Part shown: one piece after another, positions 21,078 through 31,307 of the stretch | How the letters are laid out: each line of letters begins with the position of its first letter | Position numbering within the stretch: position 1 is the stretch's first letter | Source of the DNA: Photobacterium indicum | Lineage (GTDB): Bacteria > Pseudomonadota > Gammaproteobacteria > Enterobacterales > Vibrionaceae | Assembly (NCBI RefSeq): GCF_003026215.1 | Contig: NZ_PYOC01000002.1 | Span: forward strand, 925,595 to 989,594 | Length of the DNA: 64,000 bases | Direction: 5' to 3' | Position numbers and translations under genes: made by a program | Notes under the pieces: model-generated | Databases searched by the model: none | What the model was told of the DNA's origin: nothing | Seen by the model: only the letters and a program-made list of their open reading frames with translations

Positions 21078-21413
21078 TTATAGAGATTTCATTGTGCCTT
21101 TCGGCAGTACAGCTGTAACGAAATCTTTCTTGATAGTAACTTCATTGTTGTCGTTAAGTGCAATCACGATGTAATCAGTTTCTTCTGAAACTTTTGTGAT
21201 CTTACCTAACAAACCGCCATTAGTTAGCACTTCGTCGCCTTTGCCCATCGAACTCATAAGTGTTTTATGCTCTTTCGCACGTTTCGCTTGTGGACGATAA
21301 ATCATAAAGTAAAAAATAACAGCAAAAAGACCAAGCATGATAAAAAGCTGCATGCTGCCGCCTTGCGGAGCACCTTCAGCTGCGGCATTTGCCTGAGAAA
21401 TGAAAAGACTCAT
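21078..21413 (-). CDS. yajC: YajC, Sec translocon accessory subunit
   Basis: 111 aa with one membrane span at about 22-42 (MQLFIMLGLFAVIFYFMIYRPQAKRAKEHK includes the span and its positive cytoplasmic flank). The C-terminal domain has GDEVLTNGGLLGKITKV. It associates with SecDF. It follows tgt by 24 bp. Canonical in length and sequence. Confidence 0.97.
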   Translation of the reverse strand: MSLFISQANAAAEGAPQGGSMQLFIMLGLFAVIFYFMIYRPQAKRAKEHKTLMSSMGKGDEVLTNGGLLGKITKVSEETDYIVIALNDNNEVTIKKDFVTAVLPKGTMKSL

Positions 21414-21437
21414 TTAGTAACGTCCTCGTTTAAAATA

Positions 21438-22649
<1,212 letters not shown>

Positions 22650-22794
22650 TCATTATCACATAATGCCAATCATTCGATTGAGATCAAATCACCACGCCAT
22701 AAAGCGTAGCGGAATAAATAAATATCACCATTACTAAGGCGTGCTGTTCTTTCACATAATTGTTGCTGATATTTGCAGTTCACCTGACACAACA

Positions 22795-22823
22795 AAGGCT
22801 GCTATTTTAACAAAAGCAGCCTT
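22795..22823 (-). terminator. Hairpin after queA
   Basis: Stem AAGGCTGCT / AGCAGCCTT (9 bp) with an 11-nt loop and a weak U-tract (TTTGTTG) on the minus side, 29 bp after the queA stop. It suggests that tgt-yajC-secDF has a promoter of its own in 22566-22790, unlike the tightly joined queA-tgt of E. coli. No clear promoter was identified. Confidence 0.6.
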
Positions 22824-22852
22824 AAGGCACACTGACTTAATAATAAGAAGTG

Positions 22853-23908
22853 TTACACGTTGTTCCGACGAGTAATAAACATCGAATCGCCATAACTGAA
22901 GAATCGATATTGATTATCGACCGCTTGTAGATATGCATTCATGGTATGTTCATAACCAGCAAAAGCACTTACTAGCATGATCAACGTCGATTCAGGCAAG
23001 TGGAAGTTAGTCACCAATACATCCACCAGCTGGAATTCATAACCAGGAAAAATAAAGATTTCTGTATCACCAAAAAAAGGGACTAATTCAGTTCCCTTTT
23101 TAACTGCATCTTGCGCGGCACTTTCAAGAGAACGTACCGACGTGGTACCAACAGCTATAACACGACCACCATTTGCTTTAGTCGCATTAACCGCATCAAC
23201 CACATCTTGAGGTACTTCAACATACTCTGAATGCATGTGGTGATCATCAATGTTATCAACACGAACAGGCTGGAAAGTACCCGCACCGACATGCAAAGTA
23301 ACAAAAGCAAAATTAACCCCTTTTGCTTTTAATGCTGCCATCAGTTCATCATCGAAATGTAAACCTGCTGTAGGTGCAGCGACTGCACCAGGTTTTGCAT
23401 TATAAACCGTCTGGTAACGCTCTTTATCAGCATCTTCATCAGGACGATCGATATAAGGAGGAAGCGGCATATGCCCCACTTCTTCTAAAATTTCTAAAAC
23501 AGTTTTATCGCTGTTAAAACGAATTTCAAACAACGTATCATGACGCGCAATCATTTCAGCTTGATAATCGTCATTTTCGCCCAGTAATAATTCATTACCC
23601 GGCTTTGGCGATTTTGATGCTCGTACATGCGCAAGAATGCTTTTATCGTCAAGCATGCGCTCAACTAACACTTCTATCTTACCGCCTGACGCTTTACGGC
23701 CAAAAATACGGGCAGGAATAACACGCGTATTATTGAATACAAATAGATCGCCAGGTTCAGCTAAATCTAAGACATCCTTAAAGCCCTTATGCTGGATATT
23801 TCCAGTTTCACCAGTTAGTTGCAGTAGACGACTAGCAGTGCGTTCAGGTTGTGGATAACGAGCAATTAGCTCATCAGGTAGATCAAAGTGAAAATCAGAA
23901 ACTTGCAT
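22853..23908 (-). CDS. queA: S-adenosylmethionine:tRNA ribosyltransferase-isomerase
   Basis: 351 aa. QueA turns preQ1 in tRNA into epoxyqueuosine, the step after TGT. Signature stretches are [41 protein letters not shown] and [16 protein letters not shown]. The start [19 protein letters not shown] at 23908 matches other QueA proteins; the open frame to 23956 is rejected. It lies upstream of tgt as in E. coli. Confidence 0.97.
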   Translation of the reverse strand: MQVSDFHFDLPDELIARYPQPERTASRLLQLTGETGNIQHKGFKDVLDLAEPGDLFVFNNTRVIPARIFGRKASGGKIEVLVERMLDDKSILAHVRASKSPKPGNELLLGENDDYQAEMIARHDTLFEIRFNSDKTVLEILEEVGHMPLPPYIDRPDEDADKERYQTVYNAKPGAVAAPTAGLHFDDELMAALKAKGVNFAFVTLHVGAGTFQPVRVDNIDDHHMHSEYVEVPQDVVDAVNATKANGGRVIAVGTTSVRSLESAAQDAVKKGTELVPFFGDTEIFIFPGYEFQLVDVLVTNFHLPESTLIMLVSAFAGYEHTMNAYLQAVDNQYRFFSYGDSMFITRRNNV

Positions 23909-24049
23909 CTTTTTATGCCCCAAATAACAGCAGGCAGCTAGTATAGGCTGCCCCACTGCAATTTCAAGGAAAGATGGGAATCACAAATTAATTTTCGGTC
24001 TAATCTCGAAAGTAATGGATTACATCCCACAGATAATGGCCAGCCAAAT

Positions 24050-25138
24050 TTAAGAACGACGCCAACGGATAAAAGCAGCCATAAATAACACACTGAAAAA
24101 ACCTAAGCTGCCACCACTGTCATCCGACGTTACACCCGTTGTTGAAGGTGTAGCAATATCAGAACCTGCGCCAGTATAATCAGAATGAAATGGATTAACC
24201 GTAAATTGTGGCATTATCATAGCCTCGATGTTCAGTTCACTGCTAAGCAGGCCAGTAATCCAATCATGGTATTGAGCAACTTCGGTATAAACACCGGGCA
24301 GCAGCCCCGCACAACCTTCACCAAAACTCACTAACCCAACTAAACGCAATCCAAAATCATTGTCGCTAGCCTTCTGCACATTTTGCCATACTAGTGGCCC
24401 TCCAGAATCACCAAAACAACTGTCACGGGCAAGTAAGGGGGAAGTAGAGCCAGCACAAAGGAAAATACTTAATTCACTTGCGCTAATATTCGAACCCCAC
24501 ACATTATCACAGGTCGTATCAGGTACACCTGATAGTAATGTCTGTCTTAACGTTGTTGAACCTGCACTATTATCGGGTTCTATTTGGGTTGCGCCCCACC
24601 CTGATACTAATAAATTCGCAGGTCGCTGACCGTTGGCAACCCATCCATTAACAAATTCATTATCCGCTAATTGTTGCTCTGCCCGAGTAGCAGGTAAAAT
24701 AGGGATAGATGCAACAGGCAAAGGGGCACCAAGCACCAAAAGCGCAATATCATTGGCAAAGCGACCGTCATTATAAGAAGGGTGAAGAATAACTTTTGTT
24801 ACAAGAACTGCATTAGATGTACGGGCGCTAAATACACTGGTAATCCCTGCCCACACTTTTACATTTTCAGCCCGAACTGTTGTTGCTCCATTTTGCATGC
24901 AATGGGCAGCGGTTAGAACAACTTGAGAGGCAATAACCACACCACCACATACAAATGTCTCACTGCCGTTGTCGGTGGAATACGTCATATTAAGATAAGC
25001 CTGCCACGGTACTTCATTCTGGGATGATTCAATTCCTCCAATAATCTTGGCTGTCGCTGCCACTTTATCGTCGGCCTTAGCCTGAAATACAACTAACGCA
25101 AACCAAAACAACAGGCAACTAACAAAGGCTTTAGTCAT
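24050..25138 (-). CDS. Secreted trypsin-like serine protease with GlyGly-CTERM-like tail
   Basis: 362 aa S1 protease. A signal peptide (about 1-22, ending FQAKA) precedes IIGGIESSQNEVPWQ, the zymogen activation site. The triad is His79 (TAAHC), Asp130 (NDIALLVL) and Ser245 (FGDSGGPL). Asp239, six residues before Ser245, predicts trypsin-like Lys/Arg specificity. The C terminus has a linker, then SGGSLGFFSVLFMAAFIRWRRS: a Gly-Gly motif, one hydrophobic helix and a basic end, the pattern of rhombosortase substrates such as V. cholerae VesB. It is probably exported by type II secretion and surface processed. It stands alone and diverges from the CBS gene. Confidence 0.9.
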   Translation of the reverse strand: MTKAFVSCLLFWFALVVFQAKADDKVAATAKIIGGIESSQNEVPWQAYLNMTYSTDNGSETFVCGGVVIASQVVLTAAHCMQNGATTVRAENVKVWAGITSVFSARTSNAVLVTKVILHPSYNDGRFANDIALLVLGAPLPVASIPILPATRAEQQLADNEFVNGWVANGQRPANLLVSGWGATQIEPDNSAGSTTLRQTLLSGVPDTTCDNVWGSNISASELSIFLCAGSTSPLLARDSCFGDSGGPLVWQNVQKASDNDFGLRLVGLVSFGEGCAGLLPGVYTEVAQYHDWITGLLSSELNIEAMIMPQFTVNPFHSDYTGAGSDIATPSTTGVTSDDSGGSLGFFSVLFMAAFIRWRRS

Positions 25139-25498
25139 TAAGTGTTCCTACTGAGTGAACGTTTATTAACTCTAGCTTTCTATTATTATTTTTGTGGCTC
25201 GAAAATAATAATACGATCTCAAACTGGCAACAGTAACTCGCTAATTACCGGACTAATCATTGATTTTGGTCATTCGTTATTACGCTAGGATTAGCTACAT
25301 TCAGTAATGAGAGGTTAAAAAGATCGTTGCCTATATTTTAAATATTGCTTTTATTGTCAGGTTATTACGCAGATTTATAACAATTACATTCAGCGTGAAC
25401 TGATGTCTCAATAAAAGGAAGAAATGATGGATACAATATTAGGATAGGTGCTAACGAATTGTTGAAACCTAATTGCAGTAGGACTGCCGGAGGTTTAT
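25139..25498. other. Divergent intergenic region, protease / CBS gene
   Basis: 360 bp between divergent genes. It should hold both promoters. The only structure seen is an 8-codon open frame at 25424-25447 (ATG ATG ... TAG) with a good AAGGAAG ribosome site, 52 bp before the CBS gene, and a weak AT-rich inverted segment near 25180-25215 (TATTATTATTTTT / AAAATAATAATA). Confidence 0.5.
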
Positions 25499-25954
25499 AT
25501 GTTTACAGTTTCCGATATGATGACCCCAAACCCACATACCTTACAGCCACATAATACATTGGCCGATGCAAAAGCCATTATGGAAGATGTTGGCATTCGA
25601 CACATTCCAGTAACCGATATGGATGAACAACTTATCGGTATTATAACTCAGCGTGATGTGCTGTCTGCCCAAGAGTCCAGCCTAGAGCACATTACAAAAA
25701 ACAACTTCCTATCTACTTTAGATATCCCTCTAGAGAAATGCATGCATCACACACTGATGAGTGTTGATCCTCATGCCAGCCTTAAAGAGGCTGCTATCTA
25801 TATGCAAAAACATAAAATTGGCTGCTTACCCGTAGTGGAAAAAAAACGATTAGTCGGCATAATTACAGATGCAGACTTTGTTTCTATCGCGATTAACTTA
25901 CTAGAGATACAAGAGGAAATAGACCCGATTGCTGATGATAACGACACCACCTAA
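25499..25954 (+). CDS. CBS-domain pair protein
   Basis: 151 aa made of two CBS domains and little else: about 7-62 (VSDMMTPNPHTLQPHNTLADAK, IRHIPVTDMDEQLIGIITQRDVL) and about 80-137 (HTLMSVDPHASLKEAAIYMQ, IGCLPVVEKKRLVGIITDADFV). Such Bateman modules bind adenosyl nucleotides and regulate partners. No partner domain is fused, so the target is unknown. GGAGG lies 5 bp before the ATG. It starts the short run CBS-acpH (15 bp between). Confidence 0.85.
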   Translation: MFTVSDMMTPNPHTLQPHNTLADAKAIMEDVGIRHIPVTDMDEQLIGIITQRDVLSAQESSLEHITKNNFLSTLDIPLEKCMHHTLMSVDPHASLKEAAIYMQKHKIGCLPVVEKKRLVGIITDADFVSIAINLLEIQEEIDPIADDNDTT

Positions 25955-25969
25955 AACAAGACTGTACCC

Positions 25970-26557
25970 ATGAATTTTCTTGCTCATCTGCATTTGGCTG
26001 ACTGTTGCCAAAGTGATATGGCAGGGAACCTTCTGGCTGATTTCGTTCGGGGCGATCCTTACACGCAACACGTTAAGCCCGTCGCCGATGGTATAAAACT
26101 GCACCGCTTTGTCGATGGTTATATTGATGCAATGCCGGAAGTAAAGGCATGTCGGTACTTATTTAGTGACAACACGCGCCGTGTTAGTGGCATTGCATTA
26201 GATATTGTTTGGGATCACTTCCTTGCTGTTCACTGGCAAGATTTTCATCCTTATTCCTTAGAGCACTTTGTACAATACGCAGAAAGCATTGTTCGGCAGT
26301 ACCAATCAAACTTACCCGAACGCTATGTTCTGATGAGTGCCCGTATGTGGCAGCAACAATGGTTAATCCAATACAGAGAAAAAACAAGCGTTGAACGGGT
26401 TTTAATGCGAATGGCAGCAAGACGTCCTAAGTTACATCAACTCGCGCTGTGTTCTGAACAAATAGATGATAATTATGATGAATTAGAACGTGTCTTTCAC
26501 ATCGTTTATCCCCAAGTAATAACTGCAACCAAACAGCATCGCCTTACTCAACGCTAG
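25970..26557 (+). CDS. acpH: Acyl carrier protein phosphodiesterase
   Basis: 195 aa. AcpH removes the 4'-phosphopantetheine arm from ACP. The N terminus MNFLAHLHLADCCQSDMAGNLLADFVRG and the HRFVDGYIDAMPEVK and DIVWDHFLAVHW motifs are typical of the HD-like metal-dependent family. It is 15 bp downstream of the CBS gene with no strong ribosome site, so coupled translation is likely. It converges on aceA. Confidence 0.93.
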   Translation: MNFLAHLHLADCCQSDMAGNLLADFVRGDPYTQHVKPVADGIKLHRFVDGYIDAMPEVKACRYLFSDNTRRVSGIALDIVWDHFLAVHWQDFHPYSLEHFVQYAESIVRQYQSNLPERYVLMSARMWQQQWLIQYREKTSVERVLMRMAARRPKLHQLALCSEQIDDNYDELERVFHIVYPQVITATKQHRLTQR

Positions 26558-26581
26558 TATCTGCTCAAGAGAAAAATGTAT

Positions 26582-26606
26582 AAAAAAAAGGAGCAACAAG
26601 TGCTCC
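26582..26606 (-). terminator. Intrinsic terminator of aceBA
   Basis: Minus-strand stem GGAGCA / TGCTCC with a 5-nt loop followed by TTTTTTTT, 31 bp after aceA. Confidence 0.85.
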
Positions 26607-26636
26607 TCGACGATAACCTAATGATGCTTAGATTAA

Positions 26637-27941
26637 TTAAAACTGATCTTCTTCTGTTGAGCCCGTTAATGCCGTTACTGAAGATTGACCACCTTGAATC
26701 GTATTTGTCATCTTATCGAAGTAACCCGTACCTACCTCTTGCTGGTGAGCAACAAACGTATACCCACGTTCTGCCGCTTCAAACTCAGGACGCTGTACCT
26801 TCTCAACATAATGACGCATGCCTTCACCTTGAGCATAAGCATGGGCTAATTCAAACATGTTGTACCACATGTTATGAATGCCAGCTAACGTGATGAATTG
26901 GTATTTATAACCCATATCTGCCAACTCTTGCTGGAACTTAGCAATTGTCTCGTCATCCAGGTTTTTCTCCCAGTTAAACGATGGTGAACAGTTGTATGCC
27001 AATAATTGATCAGGGTACTGTGCATGAATCGCTTCAGCAAACTGACGTGCTTCTTCTAAACATGGCTTCGCAGTTTCACACCAAATAAGATCGGCATACG
27101 GTGCATACGCTAAGCCACGAGAGATGGCTTGATCGATACCTGCACGTACACGGTAGAAACCTTCCGCAGTGCGGTCACCGATAATAAAGTCGTTATCGTA
27201 TGAATCACAATCTGACGTTAACAAATCTGCTGCGTTAGCATCGGTACGCGCTATAACCAAAGTGGTTGTACCCGCGACGTCTGCCGCTAAACGTGCAGCC
27301 ACTAATTTTTGGACCGCTTCTTGGGTTGGCACCAAAACTTTACCGCCCATGTGACCACATTTTTTCACTGACGCTAACTGATCTTCAAAGTGAACACCTG
27401 CGGCACCAGCATCAATCATATTACGCATAAGTTCATACGCATTAAGCACACCACCAAAACCCGCTTCAGCATCGGCTACAATCGGTAAGAAGTAATCAAT
27501 GCCTTCTTCTGGGTTACTGCCACTAGACCACTGAATTTGGTCTGCACGACGGAATGAATTATTAATACGAGTAACCACTGATGGTACTGAATCTACAGGG
27601 TATAACGACTGATCAGGATACATCGTCGATGCCGTGTTGTTATCGGCAGCAACCTGCCAACCTGATAAATAGATTGCTTCAATACCGGCTTTAGCTTGCT
27701 GAACTGCTTGGCCACCGGTCAATGCACCTAGACAGTTAACATATCCTTTTTTCGAAGAACCATTGACCAAATCCCACAGCTTATCAGCGCCGCGCTGGGC
27801 AATCGTATTTGCAGGGGCAAATGAACCACGTAGATTTACTACTTCTTCAGCGGTGTAAGTACGTTTTACGTGCTTCCAACGTGGATTTTCAGCCCAGTCT
27901 TTTTCAATAGCTTCTATTTGCTGCTGGCGAGTCAATGTCAT
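26637..27941 (-). CDS. aceA: Isocitrate lyase
   Basis: 434 aa, the length of E. coli AceA. It splits isocitrate into glyoxylate and succinate, the first step of the glyoxylate shunt. The catalytic cysteine is in [14 protein letters not shown] and the metal/substrate segments in [17 protein letters not shown] and [19 protein letters not shown] lies 9 bp before the ATG. It is 122 bp downstream of aceB in the same direction. aceK is not next to it; the next gene downstream is convergent acpH. Confidence 0.98.
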   Translation of the reverse strand: MTLTRQQQIEAIEKDWAENPRWKHVKRTYTAEEVVNLRGSFAPANTIAQRGADKLWDLVNGSSKKGYVNCLGALTGGQAVQQAKAGIEAIYLSGWQVAADNNTASTMYPDQSLYPVDSVPSVVTRINNSFRRADQIQWSSGSNPEEGIDYFLPIVADAEAGFGGVLNAYELMRNMIDAGAAGVHFEDQLASVKKCGHMGGKVLVPTQEAVQKLVAARLAADVAGTTTLVIARTDANAADLLTSDCDSYDNDFIIGDRTAEGFYRVRAGIDQAISRGLAYAPYADLIWCETAKPCLEEARQFAEAIHAQYPDQLLAYNCSPSFNWEKNLDDETIAKFQQELADMGYKYQFITLAGIHNMWYNMFELAHAYAQGEGMRHYVEKVQRPEFEAAERGYTFVAHQQEVGTGYFDKMTNTIQGGQSSVTALTGSTEEDQF

Positions 27942-28063
27942 AATGATGTCCCTCGTTTCATTTGGCGATAATTCGCTTAACGTAATCGTTAATGCATTCT
28001 TTACTTCGACTTTTACTTTTCTAATTTTTTATCTATTTACTGTCAGTTTAGATATTCAACTAA

Positions 28064-29677
28064 CTAAGCTAGATATTCATAACCTGAAACAGTCAAGAAA
28101 TTCACAAGCTCGTCGCTGGTTGTTAATCGCGACATAAGCGCTGCAGCTTCTTCATACTGGCCTTGTTGGAATCGTTCGCTTCCTAGCTCTTGTTCCAACA
28201 CCACCATTTCTTGATCTAACATGTCTTCAAATAACGCGTTGGTGACCACATCTCCATTGCTCAGTGATTTACCGTGTTTAATCCACTGCCAAATTGAAGC
28301 GCGTGATATTTCAGCGGTTGCTGCATCTTCCATCAATCCGTAAATAGGCACACACCCATTCCCCGTAATCCATGCTTCTATGTACTGAACAGCGACACGA
28401 ATGTTGTGGCGCATTCCCTCTTCCGTACGTTCACCGTCGCATGGTGCGAGTAACTTTGCCGCAGTAATTGGGGCATCATCTTCACGGCTAATATCTAATT
28501 GGTTATTGCGCGTACCCAATGCTTCATCAAACACGGCACGAGCAGTATCGGCTAAACCTGGATGCGCAACCCATGTGCCATCGTGGCCATTGTTCGCTTC
28601 TAATGATTTATCGGTTTGAATTTTATTGAGTACCCATGCATTGCGCTCTGGCTCTTTTGATGGAATAAATGCAGCCATTCCTCCCATTGCAAATGCACCA
28701 CGACGGTGACAAGTACGCACCAATAAACGGGAATAAGCATTTAGAAATGGCTTCTCCATCGTAACAACTTGTCTATCTGGCAAGATGCGATCCGGATGGT
28801 TTCGTAGCGTTTTGATATAGCTAAAAATATAATCCCAACGGCCACAATTAAGACCAACAATATGCTCTTTCAAGCTATAAAGAATCTCATCCATTTCAAA
28901 AACGGCTGGTAAAGTTTCAATCAATACCGTTGCTTTGATTGTGCCGCGTTGCAAACCAAACTCATCTTCAGTAAAACTAAAGACATCACTCCACCATGCC
29001 GCTTCTTGATACGCTTGTAGTTTGGGCAGGTAGAAATAAGGGCCGCTCCCTTTTTCTAGTAACTGTTTGTAGTTAAGGAAGAAGTACAATGCAAAATCAA
29101 ACAGTGATCCAGGAATAGGCTCCCCTTGCCACAACAAATGCTTTTCTGGTAAATGAAGACCACGAACACGACAAATCAATACCGCCGGATCATCATTTAA
29201 CGCATATTCTTTTCCGTTATCTGGGTTGGTGTAGCTAATATTGTTATTCACCGCATCACGCAGATTACGCTGCCCATCAAGCACTTCATTCCAAGCTGGC
29301 GCAAATGAATCTTCAAAATCAGCCATGAATACTTTTACATTTGCATTCAGGGCATTAATCACCATTTTACGGTCAACGGGACCGGTAATTTCAACACGTC
29401 GATCTTGTAGGTCGGTTGGTATATTTTGAATACGCCAATTACCGTTGCGTATGTCCGTCGTATCTGGCAGAAAATCAGGTAGCTTTCCAGCATCTATTTT
29501 TTGCTGGCGTTCTTCTCGTGCAGAAAGTAATTGAGGAACTCGGGAAGCAAAGCGCTGAACTAAACGCTCAACGAACTGCAAGGCTTCACTACTTAATATT
29601 TCTTGTTGTTCTGCTGTCAGTATTGTCTGTAATGACAGTTTAACTTCATAATCCGCGTTGCCTTGATTGTCCGTCAT
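28064..29677 (-). CDS. aceB: Malate synthase A
   Basis: 537 aa. It condenses glyoxylate with acetyl-CoA to malate, the second shunt enzyme. Visible family segments: GPVDRKMVINALNANVKVFMADFEDS, IKATVLIETLPAVFEMDEILY, LNCGRWDYIFS and the C-terminal GNGCVPIYGLMEDAATAEISR. The start MTDNQGNADYEVKLSLQT at 29677 has GGAGGGG 7 bp upstream; a frame open to 29800 is rejected. It leads the aceBA pair, likely one transcript. Confidence 0.97.
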   Translation of the reverse strand: MTDNQGNADYEVKLSLQTILTAEQQEILSSEALQFVERLVQRFASRVPQLLSAREERQQKIDAGKLPDFLPDTTDIRNGNWRIQNIPTDLQDRRVEITGPVDRKMVINALNANVKVFMADFEDSFAPAWNEVLDGQRNLRDAVNNNISYTNPDNGKEYALNDDPAVLICRVRGLHLPEKHLLWQGEPIPGSLFDFALYFFLNYKQLLEKGSGPYFYLPKLQAYQEAAWWSDVFSFTEDEFGLQRGTIKATVLIETLPAVFEMDEILYSLKEHIVGLNCGRWDYIFSYIKTLRNHPDRILPDRQVVTMEKPFLNAYSRLLVRTCHRRGAFAMGGMAAFIPSKEPERNAWVLNKIQTDKSLEANNGHDGTWVAHPGLADTARAVFDEALGTRNNQLDISREDDAPITAAKLLAPCDGERTEEGMRHNIRVAVQYIEAWITGNGCVPIYGLMEDAATAEISRASIWQWIKHGKSLSNGDVVTNALFEDMLDQEMVVLEQELGSERFQQGQYEEAAALMSRLTTSDELVNFLTVSGYEYLA

Positions 29678-30278
29678 TTTCACCCCTCCACTCACTTGTA
29701 ACTTAATCACTACTTTTATCAATAATTGAAAAACCTTAAATTCTGCAATCATCTGCGTTAACGCCCTATTTACGTTGCCGTAACAAATCAACAATTGCAA
29801 ATTATTTTTTTACTACACGCTTGCAGCAAAAGAGAAGTAATCAATTCAAAACAACAAGTTAAATACTAGTAGAGTTAAAGCTCAAAACGCAAAATTAAAA
29901 CAAAAAACAGTAAAAAACTCGGTTGATATAAATAGTAAGAATTACAGCAAAAAATGTAACAAGTTACGTAATTAAATTACCAGAAGTGAGCGTTAAGGAT
30001 TTTTAATAAAAAACGTTTAAAACAGAATGCATCCATTACATTCGCTATAAAGATTTCAATAACAGTATATTAGGGCTACATTGTGGTTGCATTTCATACA
30101 GGAATTATAGGCGAGAATATTCACTCAATTTCATTTATTTGCAATACGAAACATAATAAACCTACAAAAAAGAGGTATTCGCTCAGAAGATAATAAGATG
30201 ATATATCTTGATTTTTGATGGGATATCAGAAGATCGTGCTGGAATATTGTGCTTTCTACCAGCACGACTTCAAAAGGA
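29678..30278. other. AT-rich gene-free region upstream of aceB
   Basis: 601 bp, markedly AT-rich, between aceB and oxyR, both reading leftward. It must carry the aceB promoter and the end of oxyR. A 12-bp palindrome GTAAC-AA-GTTAC at 29956-29967 and a hairpin at 30234-30267 are the only structures I see. The length and AT content would suit a regulatory region bound by several proteins, but no known operator could be recognised. Confidence 0.5.
30234..30267 (-). terminator. Stem-loop after oxyR
   Basis: TCGTGCTGG pairs perfectly with CCAGCACGA over a 16-nt loop, 12 bp after the oxyR stop. The minus side lacks a U-run, so it may act as a 3' end-stabilising hairpin or a weak terminator. Confidence 0.55.
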
Positions 30279-31175
30279 CTATAAAAGTCCTTCTACTATG
30301 TCGGCAAGACCGTTAAAGGTCTTGATTCGGCTAGACGTCGGGCGCCACACTAAACCAATTTCACGGTAAGCAGCCTGCCCCGGTGGTTCAATAACAACTA
30401 AGTTTTGATTATCTAATAAGCCATGATCGATAGCCATTTGAGGAATAAAGGTTGTGCCTAACCCATTCGCTACCATCTGCACTAACGTGTGTAAGCTTGT
30501 GGCTGTAAAGGGGTTTATTTTTTCTTTGGTGGTCAGCTTGCACGCAGAAACAGCATGATCAGTTAAGCAATGTTCTTTCTCTAACAAGAAAACCGATTCA
30601 TCTGGTAAATCAGCGTATCGAAGGGGAACATTCACTTTTTCAGCCTGATTTTTGCTGATCACCATTTTAAAGGCATCTCGCCCTACGACCTTGCTGTGCA
30701 TGTTATTGATATCAACAGGCAAAGCTAAGATCAGTACATCCATTTCACCATTACGTAACGCTGCTAACAGGTTCGTGGTAGTGTCTTCACGCAGCAGAAG
30801 GTTCAAGTTAGGGTGCATACGATTCACCTCTTGCACCAAATCGCACAGCAAGAATGGAGCGATAGTCGGTATACAACCAACCCGAAGCTGGCCTTCCATG
30901 CCATCACCTGTGCCACTTGATAATTCCATCAGATCTTGGCTACGTGCCAGTAATTCACGGGAACGTATCACGACCTCTTCCCCTGTAGAGGTAAAGACTA
31001 ACGATTTGTTATCACGCTCGATTAATTGGCAATTCAACAATTCCTCAAGATTTTGAATGCCTGAACTCAGAGTCGATTGGCTAACAAAGCACTTTGCTGC
31101 CGCTTTGCCAAAATGGCGCGTTTCAAACAAAGTAACAATATAGTGAAGCTGCTTTAGTGAAGGAAATTTGCTCAT
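30279..31175 (-). CDS. oxyR: OxyR-type LysR regulator, OxyR2-like
   Basis: 298 aa LysR protein. The helix-turn-helix is at about 5-63 (HFGKAAAKCFVSQSTLSSGIQNLEELL). The peroxide-sensing pair is Cys203 and Cys212 in EKEHCLTDHAVSAC, with the same nine-residue spacing as Cys199/Cys208 of E. coli OxyR. The residue two before the peroxidatic Cys is Glu201, not the Gly found in classic OxyR (DGHC). In V. vulnificus this Glu marks OxyR2, a hypersensitive variant controlling Prx2 (from memory). It diverges from a peroxiredoxin gene with a 132-bp shared region, matching that system. Confidence 0.9.
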   Translation of the reverse strand: MSKFPSLKQLHYIVTLFETRHFGKAAAKCFVSQSTLSSGIQNLEELLNCQLIERDNKSLVFTSTGEEVVIRSRELLARSQDLMELSSGTGDGMEGQLRVGCIPTIAPFLLCDLVQEVNRMHPNLNLLLREDTTTNLLAALRNGEMDVLILALPVDINNMHSKVVGRDAFKMVISKNQAEKVNVPLRYADLPDESVFLLEKEHCLTDHAVSACKLTTKEKINPFTATSLHTLVQMVANGLGTTFIPQMAIDHGLLDNQNLVVIEPPGQAAYREIGLVWRPTSSRIKTFNGLADIVEGLL

Positions 31176-31181
31176 CGTTTT

Positions 31182-31238
31182 TTCCGATTACTTCAATCTA
31201 TTTATTCCGCTTTTTTCAATCTAACAGTTTAGGTATAG
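31182..31238. promoter_or_regulatory. oxyR/prx divergent control region with 23-bp direct repeat
   Basis: TTCCGNTTNNTTCAATCTA occurs twice with a 23-bp period (31182-31200 and 31205-31223; 16 of 19 positions equal). A -10-like TATAGT follows at 31233-31238 for the peroxiredoxin gene, with no good -35, as expected of an activated promoter. Two-turn spacing suits a LysR tetramer. The left copy ends close to the oxyR start and would allow autoregulation. Confidence 0.55.
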
Positions 31239-31307
31239 TTTGTCTCGTCCAAACAAGGAGCCTACCGAAAAGGTCGGCGACAAACAGAATATTTTAGGAG
31301 CACCAAA

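Noticed and set aside
25442..25498. Riboswitch before the CBS-domain gene
   Set aside because: Some pairing is possible in the G-rich stretch, but no conserved riboswitch core was recognised.
29956..29967. GTAAC-AA-GTTAC palindrome upstream of aceB as an operator
   Set aside because: Short, in very AT-rich DNA, and it matches no known regulator of the glyoxylate shunt that I can name.
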